Assembly (NCBI RefSeq): GCF_020907275.1
Contig: NZ_JAJJWI010000002.1
Coordinates: 1 to 64,000 of the forward strand
DNA from: Pontibacter silvestris
Lineage (GTDB): Bacteria > Bacteroidota > Bacteroidia > Cytophagales > Hymenobacteraceae
DNA: 64,000 bases
Reading direction: 5' to 3'
Part shown: positions 43,760 to 52,401 of the stretch, one piece after another
Layout: every line of letters begins with the position of its first letter
Numbering within the stretch: position 1 is the stretch's first letter
The notes under the pieces: generated by a model
Told to the model about the DNA's origin: nothing
Databases searched by the model: none
Seen by the model: the letters and a program-made list of their open reading frames with translations, nothing else
Translations under genes and position numbers: made by a program

Positions 43760-44356
43760 ATGGAAAAATTTGAGGTTTTAAGAACGGCTGCAGTTCCGTT
43801 GCCGATTGAAAATATAGATACAGACCAGATTATACCTGCCCGCTTTCTGAAAGCCACATCCAGAGAAGGCTTTGGGGAGAATCTGTTCAGAGACTGGCGT
43901 TACGATAGCAATGGAAACCCAATAGAGGATTTTGCCCTAAACGATACACGTTATAATGGAAAGATATTGGTAGCTGGCAAAAATTTTGGCTGTGGTTCAA
44001 GTCGTGAGCATGCTGCCTGGGCTATATATGATGCAGGTTTTAAAGTAGTAATATCTAGCTTCTTTGCTGATATTTTTCGTGGTAATGCGCTGAACAACGG
44101 TTTGCTTCCGCTACAGGTGTCGGATGAAATGCTGCAAAGGCTTTTCGTGCAAATTGAACAAGACCCGCAGACAGAACTTGTGGTAGATTTACCGAAGCAG
44201 GAGTTTTATGTTCCTTCCTGGGATGAAAGCGTGTCTTTTGAGATAGACCCTTACAAGAAAGAGTGCCTGATAAACGGGTATGATGATATTGATTTTTTAG
44301 TAAGCCAGAAAGAGGCTATTGAAGCATACGAAACAAATAGAGCATGGGCATTTTAA
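43760..44356 (+). CDS. leuD: 3-isopropylmalate dehydratase, small subunit
   Basis: A 198-residue swivelling-domain subunit. [14 protein letters not shown] (about residues 18-31) and [17 protein letters not shown] (about 73-89) are the LeuD signatures that form the substrate-binding site. The length is normal. The ATG immediately follows the leuC stop codon, and the 3' end overlaps leuB by 13 bases. Confidence 0.95.
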   Translation: MEKFEVLRTAAVPLPIENIDTDQIIPARFLKATSREGFGENLFRDWRYDSNGNPIEDFALNDTRYNGKILVAGKNFGCGSSREHAAWAIYDAGFKVVISSFFADIFRGNALNNGLLPLQVSDEMLQRLFVQIEQDPQTELVVDLPKQEFYVPSWDESVSFEIDPYKKECLINGYDDIDFLVSQKEAIEAYETNRAWAF

Positions 44357-45462
44357 AGAAAAGAATAGCCGTTTTACCTGGTGATGGTATTGGTCCGGAA
44401 GTTTGTAAAGAGGCCATAAAAGTATTGGAGGCTGTATCAGAAAGGTTTGGACACCAGTTTGAGTTTGATACTCAACTAATGGGTGCATGTGCCATTGATG
44501 CGACAGGAGATCCTCTTCCTGAAAAAACTTTAGATGCCTGTCTAAATGCAGACGCCATACTTTTAGGTGCTATCGGTGATCCTAAGTATGACAACAATCC
44601 AGCTGCTAAAGTACGTCCGGAACAAGGCTTGTTGCGCCTAAGAAAATCATTGGGACTATATGCAAATATTCGTCCAGTAACTGCATACGATGTGCTTCTG
44701 GAGCATTCTCCATTAAAAAATAATCGTATAAAGGGTGCGGATATGCTTATATTCCGGGAGCTGACAGGCGGTATTTACTTTGGCGACAAAGGCCGTACTG
44801 AGAATGGTGCCTATGACCATTGTACTTATAGTAAAGAAGAAATTGTACGCGTTACGCACCTAGCTTTTCAGGCAGCGCAAACGAGACGCAAGAAACTTAC
44901 TTTGGTTGATAAGGCCAATGTGCTGGAGACTTCCCGTTTATGGCGTGAAGTTGTACAGGAAATATCTCCTGAATACAGCGATGTAGCTGTTGATTACCTT
45001 TTCGTGGACAATGCTGCTATGCAGGTTATCCTAAACCCCAAGCAATTTGATGTTATCCTGACTGAAAATATGTTTGGAGACATTATTTCTGACGAAGCAT
45101 CTGTTATTGCTGGTTCCTTAGGCCTGTTGCCTTCTGCTTCTGTAGGAGACAAACTGGCTTTATTTGAACCTATACATGGTTCGTTCCCGCAGGCGAAAGG
45201 TAAAAATATTGCAAATCCTATTGCTACCATCTTGTCTGCCGCTATGCTGTTGGAGCATTTTGAACTGCAAAAAGAAGCTGACTTAGTAAAAGAGGCTGTC
45301 CAAAATGCACTGGATAAGAAAGTGCTTACTCCCGAACTGAATTCAACTTCAGCTTATACTACAGAGCAGGTAGGTAGTTTTATTGCTTATTATGTAGTGG
45401 AAGGTTCTGAATCTCTTCCGCATAAGAGCAACATTGAACTTGGCTTGAGTACTATTATATAA
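44344..45462 (+). CDS. leuB: 3-isopropylmalate dehydrogenase
   Basis: A 372-residue NAD-dependent decarboxylating dehydrogenase. [10 protein letters not shown] (about residues 11-20), [13 protein letters not shown] (about 138-150), with conserved VDKANVL (about 190) and [23 protein letters not shown] (in two blocks, about 240-262) for metal and substrate binding, plus EPIHGS. It makes 4-methyl-2-oxopentanoate. Normal length. The ATG lies inside the last codons of leuD (13-base overlap). Last gene of the leu operon, followed by a terminator; the final transaminase is not here. Confidence 0.95.
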   Translation: MGILKKRIAVLPGDGIGPEVCKEAIKVLEAVSERFGHQFEFDTQLMGACAIDATGDPLPEKTLDACLNADAILLGAIGDPKYDNNPAAKVRPEQGLLRLRKSLGLYANIRPVTAYDVLLEHSPLKNNRIKGADMLIFRELTGGIYFGDKGRTENGAYDHCTYSKEEIVRVTHLAFQAAQTRRKKLTLVDKANVLETSRLWREVVQEISPEYSDVAVDYLFVDNAAMQVILNPKQFDVILTENMFGDIISDEASVIAGSLGLLPSASVGDKLALFEPIHGSFPQAKGKNIANPIATILSAAMLLEHFELQKEADLVKEAVQNALDKKVLTPELNSTSAYTTEQVGSFIAYYVVEGSESLPHKSNIELGLSTII

Positions 45463-45498
45463 ATGTACACATGCATTAGTAGTTTTATTTCCAGATAC

Positions 45499-45533
45499 AA
45501 AAATATGCATCCTGATAGGATGCATATTTTTTT
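45499..45533 (+). terminator. Intrinsic terminator of the leu operon
   Basis: AAAAATATGCATCCT (45499-45513), loop gat, and its exact complement (45517-45531), followed by two further T. It is 36 bases after the leuB stop. Confidence 0.85.
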
Positions 45534-45664
45534 GCTTATGCTGTGCAGCACATGGTTAATGTGGGATGCGGAAAAGTCGGAAATACTTCTAGTATAATGT
45601 TATCAGGATATCAAATAATGATTTTAGCCGTACATTTCTTAATTATTAAATAACCGATGTACTT

Positions 45665-46345
45665 ATGGCAGAACAAGGAGACCCTAAAGACACAGAAGTG
45701 TGGGAGCCGCAACCGAAGGTAGTAACACCCGGTAATGGTACGGCACCTCCGTCTGATGCAGTTGTTTTGTTTGATGGTCAAGACCTGTTTATGTGGGAGA
45801 GTGCAGAAGGTGGTCCTGCACAATGGAAAGTAGAGGATGGTTCTTTTACGGTAATAAAAGGAGCAGGAAATATTAAAACAAAAGAAAAGTTTGGGGATAT
45901 TCAGCTACATATAGAATGGCGTGCTCCGGAGAAAATAGAAGGAAAGGGGCAGGGAAGAGGTAACAGCGGCATTCTGTTTCAGGAAAGATACGAACTGCAG
46001 ATACTGGACTCTTACCAGAACAAAACGTATGCTAATGGCCATGCCGGAAGTATATATAAGCAAGCCATACCTTTAGTTAATGCCATGAAAAAACCGGGAG
46101 AATGGAATTTATTTGATGTCTTTTATATGGCTCCACGTTTCTCAGAAGAAGGTAAACTGGAAAAGCCTGCTACCATGACAGTGTTACTTAATGGTGTGTT
46201 GGTCCAAAACCACACCGAAATAAAAGGAACGACTGAATATATTGTTCCGCCAAATGTTCACCCTCACGGAAAAGCTGCTATTGCATTACAGGACCATGAA
46301 AACCCTGTTAGCTTTAGAAATATTTGGGTAAGGAGGTTGGCCTAG
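45665..46345 (+). CDS. DUF1080 domain protein (3-keto-disaccharide hydrolase family)
   Basis: A 226-residue protein with one concanavalin-like beta-jelly-roll, the DUF1080 domain. LFDGQDLFMWE (about residues 34-44), GDIQLHIEWRAP, GNSGILFQERYELQILDS (about 99-116) and the final QDHENPVSFRNIWVRRL are family hallmarks. These domains are proposed to hydrolyse modified disaccharides. Most members are exported, but this one has no signal peptide: the N-terminus is acidic and the frame closes upstream (stop at 45647-45649) with no other start. Single gene, ATG start; a short inverted repeat at 46331-46359 spans the stop codon. Confidence 0.85.
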   Translation: MAEQGDPKDTEVWEPQPKVVTPGNGTAPPSDAVVLFDGQDLFMWESAEGGPAQWKVEDGSFTVIKGAGNIKTKEKFGDIQLHIEWRAPEKIEGKGQGRGNSGILFQERYELQILDSYQNKTYANGHAGSIYKQAIPLVNAMKKPGEWNLFDVFYMAPRFSEEGKLEKPATMTVLLNGVLVQNHTEIKGTTEYIVPPNVHPHGKAAIALQDHENPVSFRNIWVRRLA

Positions 46346-46382
46346 AAGTTTAACCTCCTCACTCAAATATTTCAGTCTTAGC

Positions 46383-47327
46383 TTAAGCACTGTTTCTTAG
46401 TTCCTCCAGAAGTGCTTTTTCCCTTTCCTGCATTTCTTTCAGTACGGCTGCTCTAGGCATAGACAATGCTTCATCTAAGTCATCGTCCTCTATCTGAAGT
46501 TGAACTTCTCGTGCATGCTGCACCAAAGCCTGAAAAAGTCTGCGTTGTTCTTTGTGCTGAGGCAGGTATTCTGGGTGCCATTGTACACCAATAATATACT
46601 CCTGTTTTAGATTCTCTACAGCCTGTACAACATTATTTTCTTCCTGAGCTACAATAGCCATGTCATGACCTGGCTCTTTAACAGCTTGGTGGTGTAGTGC
46701 ATTTACTTTAAGCCGCTGCACACCGAGTACATGAGCCAGTTTACTGCCTGGCTTTATGTACACCCGCTTCACCGGGAAGATACTGGATGGATTTGGTTCT
46801 TCGAGATAAAAGGTGTTGATATCCTGGTAAAGTGTACCCCGGAAGTAAACGTTTATAAGCTGAGAGCCCCGGCATATCCCCATCAAAGGTAAACCTTTCT
46901 GAACGGCCTGATCAATCAATTGAAATTCCAGGTGATCTCTCTCGTGATCTAACTTCCAGCCCTTTTTTCGGCTGAAAACTTTCCTGACGAAGAACAAAGC
47001 GGGGTAGTAAAGCCATTTTGTAAAGCGGCCAATCCTCCTGAAAATGTTCTTCCTGGGTTGCCGGATTGTTTTGGCGAGGTATTCATCTATAACACTTTCC
47101 TGCTGGTAAGTACTAGGGTCTACATCTGCTCCGCCTCCAATAATCAGCGCTTGCAGTCCGTCGGCAGTGCGAGGGCTGGAAGGCGTAATACGTACTGGTT
47201 TGCCGCCTGCCATCCAGACAGCCAGTGATGTAAAAAACCATGCTACTCCACCCCCTCTATTAGGTCCGGTGATGCCTATGGTTGGTCTGTCACGATTTAT
47301 TTTATATTTTTTTGTTAAGAGAGCCAT
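46383..47327 (-). CDS. Class I glutamine amidotransferase / peptidase C26 (PuuD-like)
   Basis: A 314-residue protein. The fold starts with PTIGITGPNRGGG and ALIIGGGADVDPSTY (about residues 68-82). The nucleophile elbow GICRGSQLINV (about 150-160) has the catalytic Cys, and GVQWHPEYLPQ (about 245-255) the His-Glu pair, so the enzyme should be active. Between about residues 87 and 130 it has an extra segment, basic and with a hydrophobic run (KWLYYPALFFVRKVF), not seen in ordinary gamma-glutamyl-GABA hydrolases. The start overlaps the amidoligase gene by 13 bases, so both are translated from one mRNA. Probably it hydrolyses or amidates the amidoligase product; the substrate is unknown. Confidence 0.85.
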   Translation of the reverse strand: MALLTKKYKINRDRPTIGITGPNRGGGVAWFFTSLAVWMAGGKPVRITPSSPRTADGLQALIIGGGADVDPSTYQQESVIDEYLAKTIRQPRKNIFRRIGRFTKWLYYPALFFVRKVFSRKKGWKLDHERDHLEFQLIDQAVQKGLPLMGICRGSQLINVYFRGTLYQDINTFYLEEPNPSSIFPVKRVYIKPGSKLAHVLGVQRLKVNALHHQAVKEPGHDMAIVAQEENNVVQAVENLKQEYIIGVQWHPEYLPQHKEQRRLFQALVQHAREVQLQIEDDDLDEALSMPRAAVLKEMQEREKALLEELRNSA

Positions 47328-48319
47328 CTTTCAGTATGTTCTATCCATTTATTATCAAAACCGATAAACGTGTTATCTTTTAATGTGAGGTATTCTAGGC
47401 ACATTTGCTCTAAGCGTTCGGGGTCATTTGCCAGTTCTTCAATAACTACCCATAAGTTCCATTCCTGTGCCAGAGACCAATTCGGATCAGCAACTGAGCT
47501 GTTCGGTAGCCGGTAATGGAAGGTTGTTCTGGCCTTTACTTTCCCAAGGTTCGTGTACTGGCTGATTTTTTCCTCTCGTAAAGCAGCAAACAATGGATAC
47601 AGGTCTAGCGGACGATTCCGGTCCGGGTTATAGAGGTGGTAATCCTCAATAAGCTTATCCAGATCAGGTTTATAGGTGGGGTTTAATACAAGAGCTGTAT
47701 AATCTGCCTTATAAGGGTTTATAAAGGATGTCATTCTTCTTGCAAAATCTGTTTCTCCTGCCTTTAACAACCAGGGGTACAACAACAGAAATGCTCTTAA
47801 GTAGTTTAAGATGGTGGCTATATCTGTATCCGGCAACTCTGGGTTAATGTGGGTGCCATAGGCATTCGTTAAAAAAGCCTTTGTACCTTCCGCACGATGC
47901 TCATAAAGAGCTTTCCGGAGTAGCTCGAGTTGCTCCAACTCTGTACAAGCAACAGGTGGAGTGCCTATTTCATAAGGTAGTACTGTTCGTGCCAAATTCT
48001 CCAGAGCAGTTTCTACTTCAAATTCCAAGGTGCTTTCTCCCAGTTTAATATCCTGCAAGTTAATATTCAGTTTATCGAGAGGTGCTTTATAAGTCTTCTC
48101 ATTTAATAGTTTTAAATCAATTTCTATGCTGAAATCCCCAAGCCGAGTATCTACCACCTTCTGTGAAAATCGGTGTTTCTTCTGTACCTGCCCTCCATAC
48201 AATTCCTGTACTATTTGCACAGACTCTTCTATCCCAACGTTTGCAAATTCCAGCTCAAAGCCGACCTTTCGCAAATCACCCTTTGCATTGCACAAGACTG
48301 GCAGTTGTTTGAATTGCAT
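47315..48319 (-). CDS. Putative amidoligase (Amidoligase_2 family)
   Basis: A 334-residue protein with the glutamine-synthetase-like fold of Amidoligase_2. VGFELEFANVG (about residues 18-28) gives the G-x-E-x-E metal ligands, FSIEIDLKLL (about 63-72) and PYEIGTPPVA (about 114-123) further acidic sites, and AYGTHINPEL (about 152-161) the conserved His-x-Asn region. KARTTFHYRLPNSS near 260-275 supplies the basic substrate-binding strand. Such ATP-dependent ligases form amide bonds on small molecules or peptides; the products are unknown. First gene of an operon with the C26 amidotransferase. A hairpin (CCTGTC/GACAGG) lies about 50 bases upstream of the ATG. Confidence 0.85.
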   Translation of the reverse strand: MQFKQLPVLCNAKGDLRKVGFELEFANVGIEESVQIVQELYGGQVQKKHRFSQKVVDTRLGDFSIEIDLKLLNEKTYKAPLDKLNINLQDIKLGESTLEFEVETALENLARTVLPYEIGTPPVACTELEQLELLRKALYEHRAEGTKAFLTNAYGTHINPELPDTDIATILNYLRAFLLLYPWLLKAGETDFARRMTSFINPYKADYTALVLNPTYKPDLDKLIEDYHLYNPDRNRPLDLYPLFAALREEKISQYTNLGKVKARTTFHYRLPNSSVADPNWSLAQEWNLWVVIEELANDPERLEQMCLEYLTLKDNTFIGFDNKWIEHTERWLS

Positions 48320-48371
48320 AATTTATGTTAAGTTAAATTTCTACACAGGGCACACCTGCTTATAATAGTAC

Positions 48372-48391
48372 CCTGTCTTTCAAACGACAGG
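48372..48391 (-). promoter_or_regulatory. Small hairpin upstream of the amidoligase operon
   Basis: CCTGTC (48372-48377) pairs with GACAGG (48386-48391) around an 8-base loop, 53 bases before the amidoligase start. It could be an operator or a leader structure; no clear -7 element was found next to it. Confidence 0.25.
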
Positions 48392-48512
48392 CAGATTAAG
48401 GCGTTACATGAATAATGGATTTTTCTAAGCAAAAGCATTCTCACCAAAGAGTATTTTATTAATTAGCCACTGTTTCTGTAAGTACCATAAGAGCGTGAAA
48501 GGAATATTAAAC

Positions 48513-48553
48513 ACAAAAGCCATAGCAGGAGAACTTTCTGCTATGGCTTTTGT
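48513..48553 (-). terminator. Intrinsic terminator of the DUF1330 gene
   Basis: ACAAAAGCCATAGCAG (48513-48528) pairs perfectly with CTGCTATGGCTTTTGT (48538-48553). The minus-strand transcript ends GGCTTTTGTGTTT, a T-rich tail. It lies 17 bases behind the stop at 48570. Confidence 0.8.
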
Positions 48554-48569
48554 AGCGGTAAAAGAAATT

Positions 48570-48863
48570 TTAGCTTTGGTATCCTTCTACAACAATCATT
48601 TTAGTGTTTGCTGCTTTTTGGCGGATAGCTTTGGCAGGAGTGTATTCGGGTGAGTTCCACCATTCTTTGGCTCTATCTACGGAAGGAAACTCGAGTAAAA
48701 CAATGCGGTTTGGTTTCCAGTCTCCCTCTAAGCTTTCGTATTGCCCGCCTCGCACTACAAACTTACCATTGTATTTTTCAAGTGTAGCAGGAGTTAATTT
48801 TGTGTATCCCTGATACGTCTCCAAGTCTGTAATTTCAATTTCTACAATAACGTATGCAGCCAT
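48570..48863 (-). CDS. DUF1330 domain protein
   Basis: A 97-residue protein with the ferredoxin-like alpha+beta barrel of DUF1330 (dimeric alpha-beta barrel superfamily). AAYVIVEIEITDLETYQGY at the N-terminus, GGQYESLEGDWKP in the middle and FPSVDRAKEWWNSPEY (about 62-77) are typical. Family members are cytoplasmic dimers without known function. Single gene with its own terminator; ATG start. Confidence 0.9.
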   Translation of the reverse strand: MAAYVIVEIEITDLETYQGYTKLTPATLEKYNGKFVVRGGQYESLEGDWKPNRIVLLEFPSVDRAKEWWNSPEYTPAKAIRQKAANTKMIVVEGYQS

Positions 48864-49028
48864 ATTTTTTTATTTTGATTCAAAAGTAATTTAACTAATT
48901 ATTGGTTGTTGTTTCCTGTTTTTTGCTGTGCAGTAACTAAAGGGGAAGTAATACTTATAGTGAAACAGGTTAGCATTAGGATAGATAACTCTATAGTAAA
49001 GATTTATAAGGTAGTAAGGATCTTTTTA

Positions 49029-50330
49029 TTATTTGCTACTTGTAAGGCGATACAACAACAGAGCTGTTCTTTTGGTAATATCTTCTAAAGAGTTAAGATC
49101 AACATATTCTCCTGGAGCATGGGAACTACCACCAATCACACCTAAACCATCAAGGCCATCCAGATACTGAGCTACAAAGGAAATGTCTCCAGCACCTCTT
49201 TTGCCTGGGTCGTATGGCTTTACTTCTCCCTGACCCAAGTCTAAACTTACCTGGTTAAGCACATTAAGTACGGCCATGTTTCCTTCTGTTGGTGGCATAG
49301 CAGGATAGCTGTCTGTGAAAGATATTTCTGCTTTAGTTTGAGGTAAGCTTTCAGCTAGGATGGCTTTCATTTTCTCACGTGCCTGCTCTTTTTGCTCCTC
49401 TGTTAAAAAACGCAAATCTCCTTTAACAATAGTGGTATTGGCAACTAAATTAGTTTTACCTGATGCAGTGCCCTGAGTGCCCGAAGAATCTATTGTTACC
49501 TTTGTGCCACCTAAAATTACCCCCGGGTTGAAAGTCAAATATTCCTCCTGTAGTTCTTCATAAAACCTGTTCAGAATGCGGGCTGTTTCGTATATGGCAC
49601 CAGCACCAGTATTTTTTGAGAACACACCTGAAGAGTGAGACTGCTTTCCTGAAACTTTCAGTGTCCAGCTACTGCTACCTCTGCGCGCAATGGTCGCATC
49701 ATTAAAACCTGTTCCTGTCTCAAATCCCAAAGCAATTTCACTACGCTTAGCGGCATCAATAATGTCTCTTCGGCTAAGTTCAAGTGGGCGGCCAGCATTC
49801 TCTTCGTCACCATGCAGCACGACAATCACTTGCCTGTCTTTTAACTGACCAGCATCTTTGAGTGCCTTTAAAGCATACAACATCACCATGTTTCCTCCTT
49901 TCATATCTGATGAGCCGGGGCCAATAGCAATGGAATCCTTTTCTTCCCAGCTTTGAAAAGGGCTTTCAGGTTCAAAAACAGTATCTATATGCCCAATCAA
50001 GAGCAGCCTTTTTCCTTTATTACCTTTTATCTCTCCAATTAAATGCCCTGCTCTGTTCATACTTTCAGGCATATCTATCCATGTAGTAGTAAAGCCCATG
50101 TCTTCGAGCATCTTTTTATAGATTGTTCCAGCCTGCTTTACACCTTCTAAATTAAAGGTGCCGCTGTTAACATTAACAGTTTCCTGTAAGAAGTTAATTG
50201 CTTCATCGTGACTCTGTTCAACATTACGCAGTATCTTTTTTTCATCTTTAGAAATCTTCTGTCCGAATGAAGTGAGACTTGTAAGGCACAGAATAACAAC
50301 TAGGCTTCTAGTGTAGTTTTTGAAATTCAT
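49029..50330 (-). CDS. Exported M20 family metallopeptidase (carboxypeptidase G2-like)
   Basis: A 433-residue zinc peptidase. The signal peptide covers about residues 1-23 (SLVVILCLTSLTSFG). Zinc ligands: His and Asp in IGHIDTVFEPESPF (about 113), Asp in GPGSSDMKGGN (about 145), Glu-Glu in HGDEENAGRPLE (catalytic base, about 180), and His in GSSHAPGEYVD (about 408). The dimerisation domain (about 215-325) is complete. This subfamily removes C-terminal glutamate or similar residues, as in glutamate carboxypeptidase; the actual substrate is unknown. Acts in the periplasm. ATG start; no close operon partner. Confidence 0.88.
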   Translation of the reverse strand: MNFKNYTRSLVVILCLTSLTSFGQKISKDEKKILRNVEQSHDEAINFLQETVNVNSGTFNLEGVKQAGTIYKKMLEDMGFTTTWIDMPESMNRAGHLIGEIKGNKGKRLLLIGHIDTVFEPESPFQSWEEKDSIAIGPGSSDMKGGNMVMLYALKALKDAGQLKDRQVIVVLHGDEENAGRPLELSRRDIIDAAKRSEIALGFETGTGFNDATIARRGSSSWTLKVSGKQSHSSGVFSKNTGAGAIYETARILNRFYEELQEEYLTFNPGVILGGTKVTIDSSGTQGTASGKTNLVANTTIVKGDLRFLTEEQKEQAREKMKAILAESLPQTKAEISFTDSYPAMPPTEGNMAVLNVLNQVSLDLGQGEVKPYDPGKRGAGDISFVAQYLDGLDGLGVIGGSSHAPGEYVDLNSLEDITKRTALLLYRLTSSK

Positions 50331-50484
50331 ATAGTATATATAAATATTTTATTGTTAAAATAATAAAAATATGCCTTTAATCATAGTAAATTGTTTGTTA
50401 TAGCAATGCTTTCGATTGTTTGGTTAAAAATATTTGCTGATTTAATGTTGATGAAAGTCAGATCCAGGAATAGGAAGGTAAGTT

Positions 50485-51039
50485 TCACTTACTATCATTA
50501 AAGGCGTGCAACGTTAGTAAATAGGAGGGATGGTAAAGTTCAGTTGGTGGATATAGTTCCTTGTGAGTGTACTGAAAGCCCAGGCGCTGGAGGAGGTGTT
50601 TGGAATTTGTGTTTTCAGGGTGGTGCCCGGCAAACAAAGCGTTGGCAGACAAAACTGAAAAAGGATAAGAGATTACTTTCAGTGCTGCCTCTTTTGCATA
50701 GCCATTTCCCCAGTAATGTTCACAGATATGAAACCCAATTTCTAAAATACCTCTCTCGCTATCATATGGTCTTAAACCGCAACAGCCAACAAACGCACCG
50801 TCTGATTTGAGGAAAACAGGCCAATACTGTATTGCATGTTTTTCCCCATTACTTATTTCCAGTTGTAGTCTATCCTTTATGTTATCTTTAGATAAAATAC
50901 TTGTAGCTGAAATATACCTGGTGACGTTAGGGTTTCCCCATAGTTTTAGAGCCATTGCGAAATCTGTCTCTAGCCATTCAGAGAAGAAGAGCCTGTTTGT
51001 TTCCATAAAGCGGTGTAGGTACTTATGCTGATGCTGCAT
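50485..51039 (-). CDS. GNAT family N-acetyltransferase (RimJ/RimL type)
   Basis: A 184-residue GNAT enzyme. The family-like start is METNRLFFSEW, which begins at 51006; the frame is open to an ATG at 51039, and I give the longer form, though the shorter is quite possible. ILEIGFHICEHYWGNGYAKEAALKVI (split over about 92-117) holds the acetyl-CoA loop, and NTNSKHLLQRLGFQY (about 143-157) the C-terminal motif. RimJ/RimL-type enzymes acetylate protein N-termini, antibiotics or small amines; the substrate is unknown. Cytoplasmic single gene. Confidence 0.8.
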   Translation of the reverse strand: MQHQHKYLHRFMETNRLFFSEWLETDFAMALKLWGNPNVTRYISATSILSKDNIKDRLQLEISNGEKHAIQYWPVFLKSDGAFVGCCGLRPYDSERGILEIGFHICEHYWGNGYAKEAALKVISYPFSVLSANALFAGHHPENTNSKHLLQRLGFQYTHKELYPPTELYHPSYLLTLHAFNDSK

Positions 51040-51230
51040 TACGGATGTGCCTTTTATAGTATAATCATAGGAGCTACTTTAACTAATGAACTTTCGCATA
51101 CCCTTAGTGACAATTAGATTGCCTCATTTCCATAACTGTTAAAAGTATTGCCGTTGGTAAACTCGTCACTAACTAAGCAATTCTGTTTAGCTTGCTTAAG
51201 TTTACGTAATTTAGTGCATGGATTGAAAAC

Positions 51231-51262
51231 AAAAAAGCCCAACCTATGGAAGGATGGGCTTT
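51231..51262 (-). terminator. Intrinsic terminator of lepB
   Basis: On the minus strand AAAGCCCA pairs with TGGGCTTT with an additional CC/GG pair after a one-base mismatch, and TTTTTT ends the signal. It lies 24 bases after the lepB stop and closes the parA-lepB row. Confidence 0.8.
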
Positions 51263-51285
51263 GAAAAACGTATTAAAAAGCAAAT

Positions 51286-52386
51286 TTATTCAATGGTGTT
51301 AAATATACGGTTCCATCTGATTTTGCTCAGAAAGCTACCATTAGGGTCTGTTGACATCCATATCATTACTGCTTTACCTACTATATGGTCTGCAGGTACA
51401 AAGCCCCAGTAGCGGGAGTCCAAGGAGTTATGGCGGTTATCACCCATCATGAAATAGTAGTTTTGTTTAAAGGTGTACTGGTTTACCTGCTGACCATTTA
51501 TAAACAAGTTTCCATCCCTAACTTCAGCATTTTCGTTATGTTCATATTCCAGAATTGCTTTTTCGTAAAGAGGAAGAGTTTCTGGTGTAATGGCTACCGT
51601 AGCACCCTCTTTAGGAATGTATAGAGGACCATAGTTATCTTTGTTCCACTCATATTTGCTTGGCACGTGCGGGAACACCTCCGGATCAGCTTTGCCTGCC
51701 TGATCTTTCAATAGAATAGTTTCTTTTATGATGTCTAAGGAAGCCAGTGCCTCAGCTCTTTCAGGGGTAGTATCTATTATATAACCACCTTGCCACTGAA
51801 TAACATCGGTTATATCACGCTCAAGAAAGAATTTCTCATTAAGATAATTGTCCGTAGAGACAAAGTATTTGTACTGCATATGCTCTGGGTTCTCAGCAGG
51901 TTGCCCGTTAATGTACACCTGCAAATCTCGAACTTCTACTGAGTCTCCTGCAATACCTATACAGCGTTTAATGTAATTGGTCTTTAAATCAGCAGGGTGC
52001 TGTTCTTCTGGTGGGTAGTTAAATACGACTACATCGTTGCGCTTAACTTCTGAAAAGCCTGGTAAACGGTGCGGCTCAAGTTGAATAGCATCAGAGTAGG
52101 AGGGAATATTTGTTCCCCATATAGTTTGGTGTGTTAGCGGAACCTGCAAAGGTGTGATAGGTGTACGCGGCCCATAGTGCAGTTTACTCACAAACAAAAA
52201 GTCGCCAACCAGCAACGACTTTTCCATAGAGGGAGTTGGTATGGTGTAGGCTTCAAAAGTTGCCCAGCGTATTAAACTGGCAGCTACTACGGCAAATAAA
52301 ATAGCATCACCCCACTCGCGTGCAAAGCTTTTCTTCTTTTTAGGCTCTTTGGTAGCTGGCTTTCTTTCCCAGAATTTAACGTTCAT
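51286..52386 (-). CDS. lepB: Signal peptidase I
   Basis: A 366-residue Bacteroidota-type LepB. One membrane helix (about residues 25-40) precedes the active site TIPTPSMEKSLL with catalytic Ser53; the catalytic Lys140 lies in TNYIKRCIGIAGD. Box E is GDNRHNSLDSRYWGFVP (about 317-333). Compared with short signal peptidases there is an insertion of roughly 150 residues between the Lys region and box E, usual in this phylum. It cuts signal peptides of exported proteins such as the S1/P1 nuclease. Last gene of the parA-parB-DUF5683-dapB-lepB row; ATG start 15 bases behind dapB. Confidence 0.95.
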   Translation of the reverse strand: MNVKFWERKPATKEPKKKKSFAREWGDAILFAVVAASLIRWATFEAYTIPTPSMEKSLLVGDFLFVSKLHYGPRTPITPLQVPLTHQTIWGTNIPSYSDAIQLEPHRLPGFSEVKRNDVVVFNYPPEEQHPADLKTNYIKRCIGIAGDSVEVRDLQVYINGQPAENPEHMQYKYFVSTDNYLNEKFFLERDITDVIQWQGGYIIDTTPERAEALASLDIIKETILLKDQAGKADPEVFPHVPSKYEWNKDNYGPLYIPKEGATVAITPETLPLYEKAILEYEHNENAEVRDGNLFINGQQVNQYTFKQNYYFMMGDNRHNSLDSRYWGFVPADHIVGKAVMIWMSTDPNGSFLSKIRWNRIFNTIE

Positions 52387-52401
52387 CTGTACAAGGATAT
52401 G

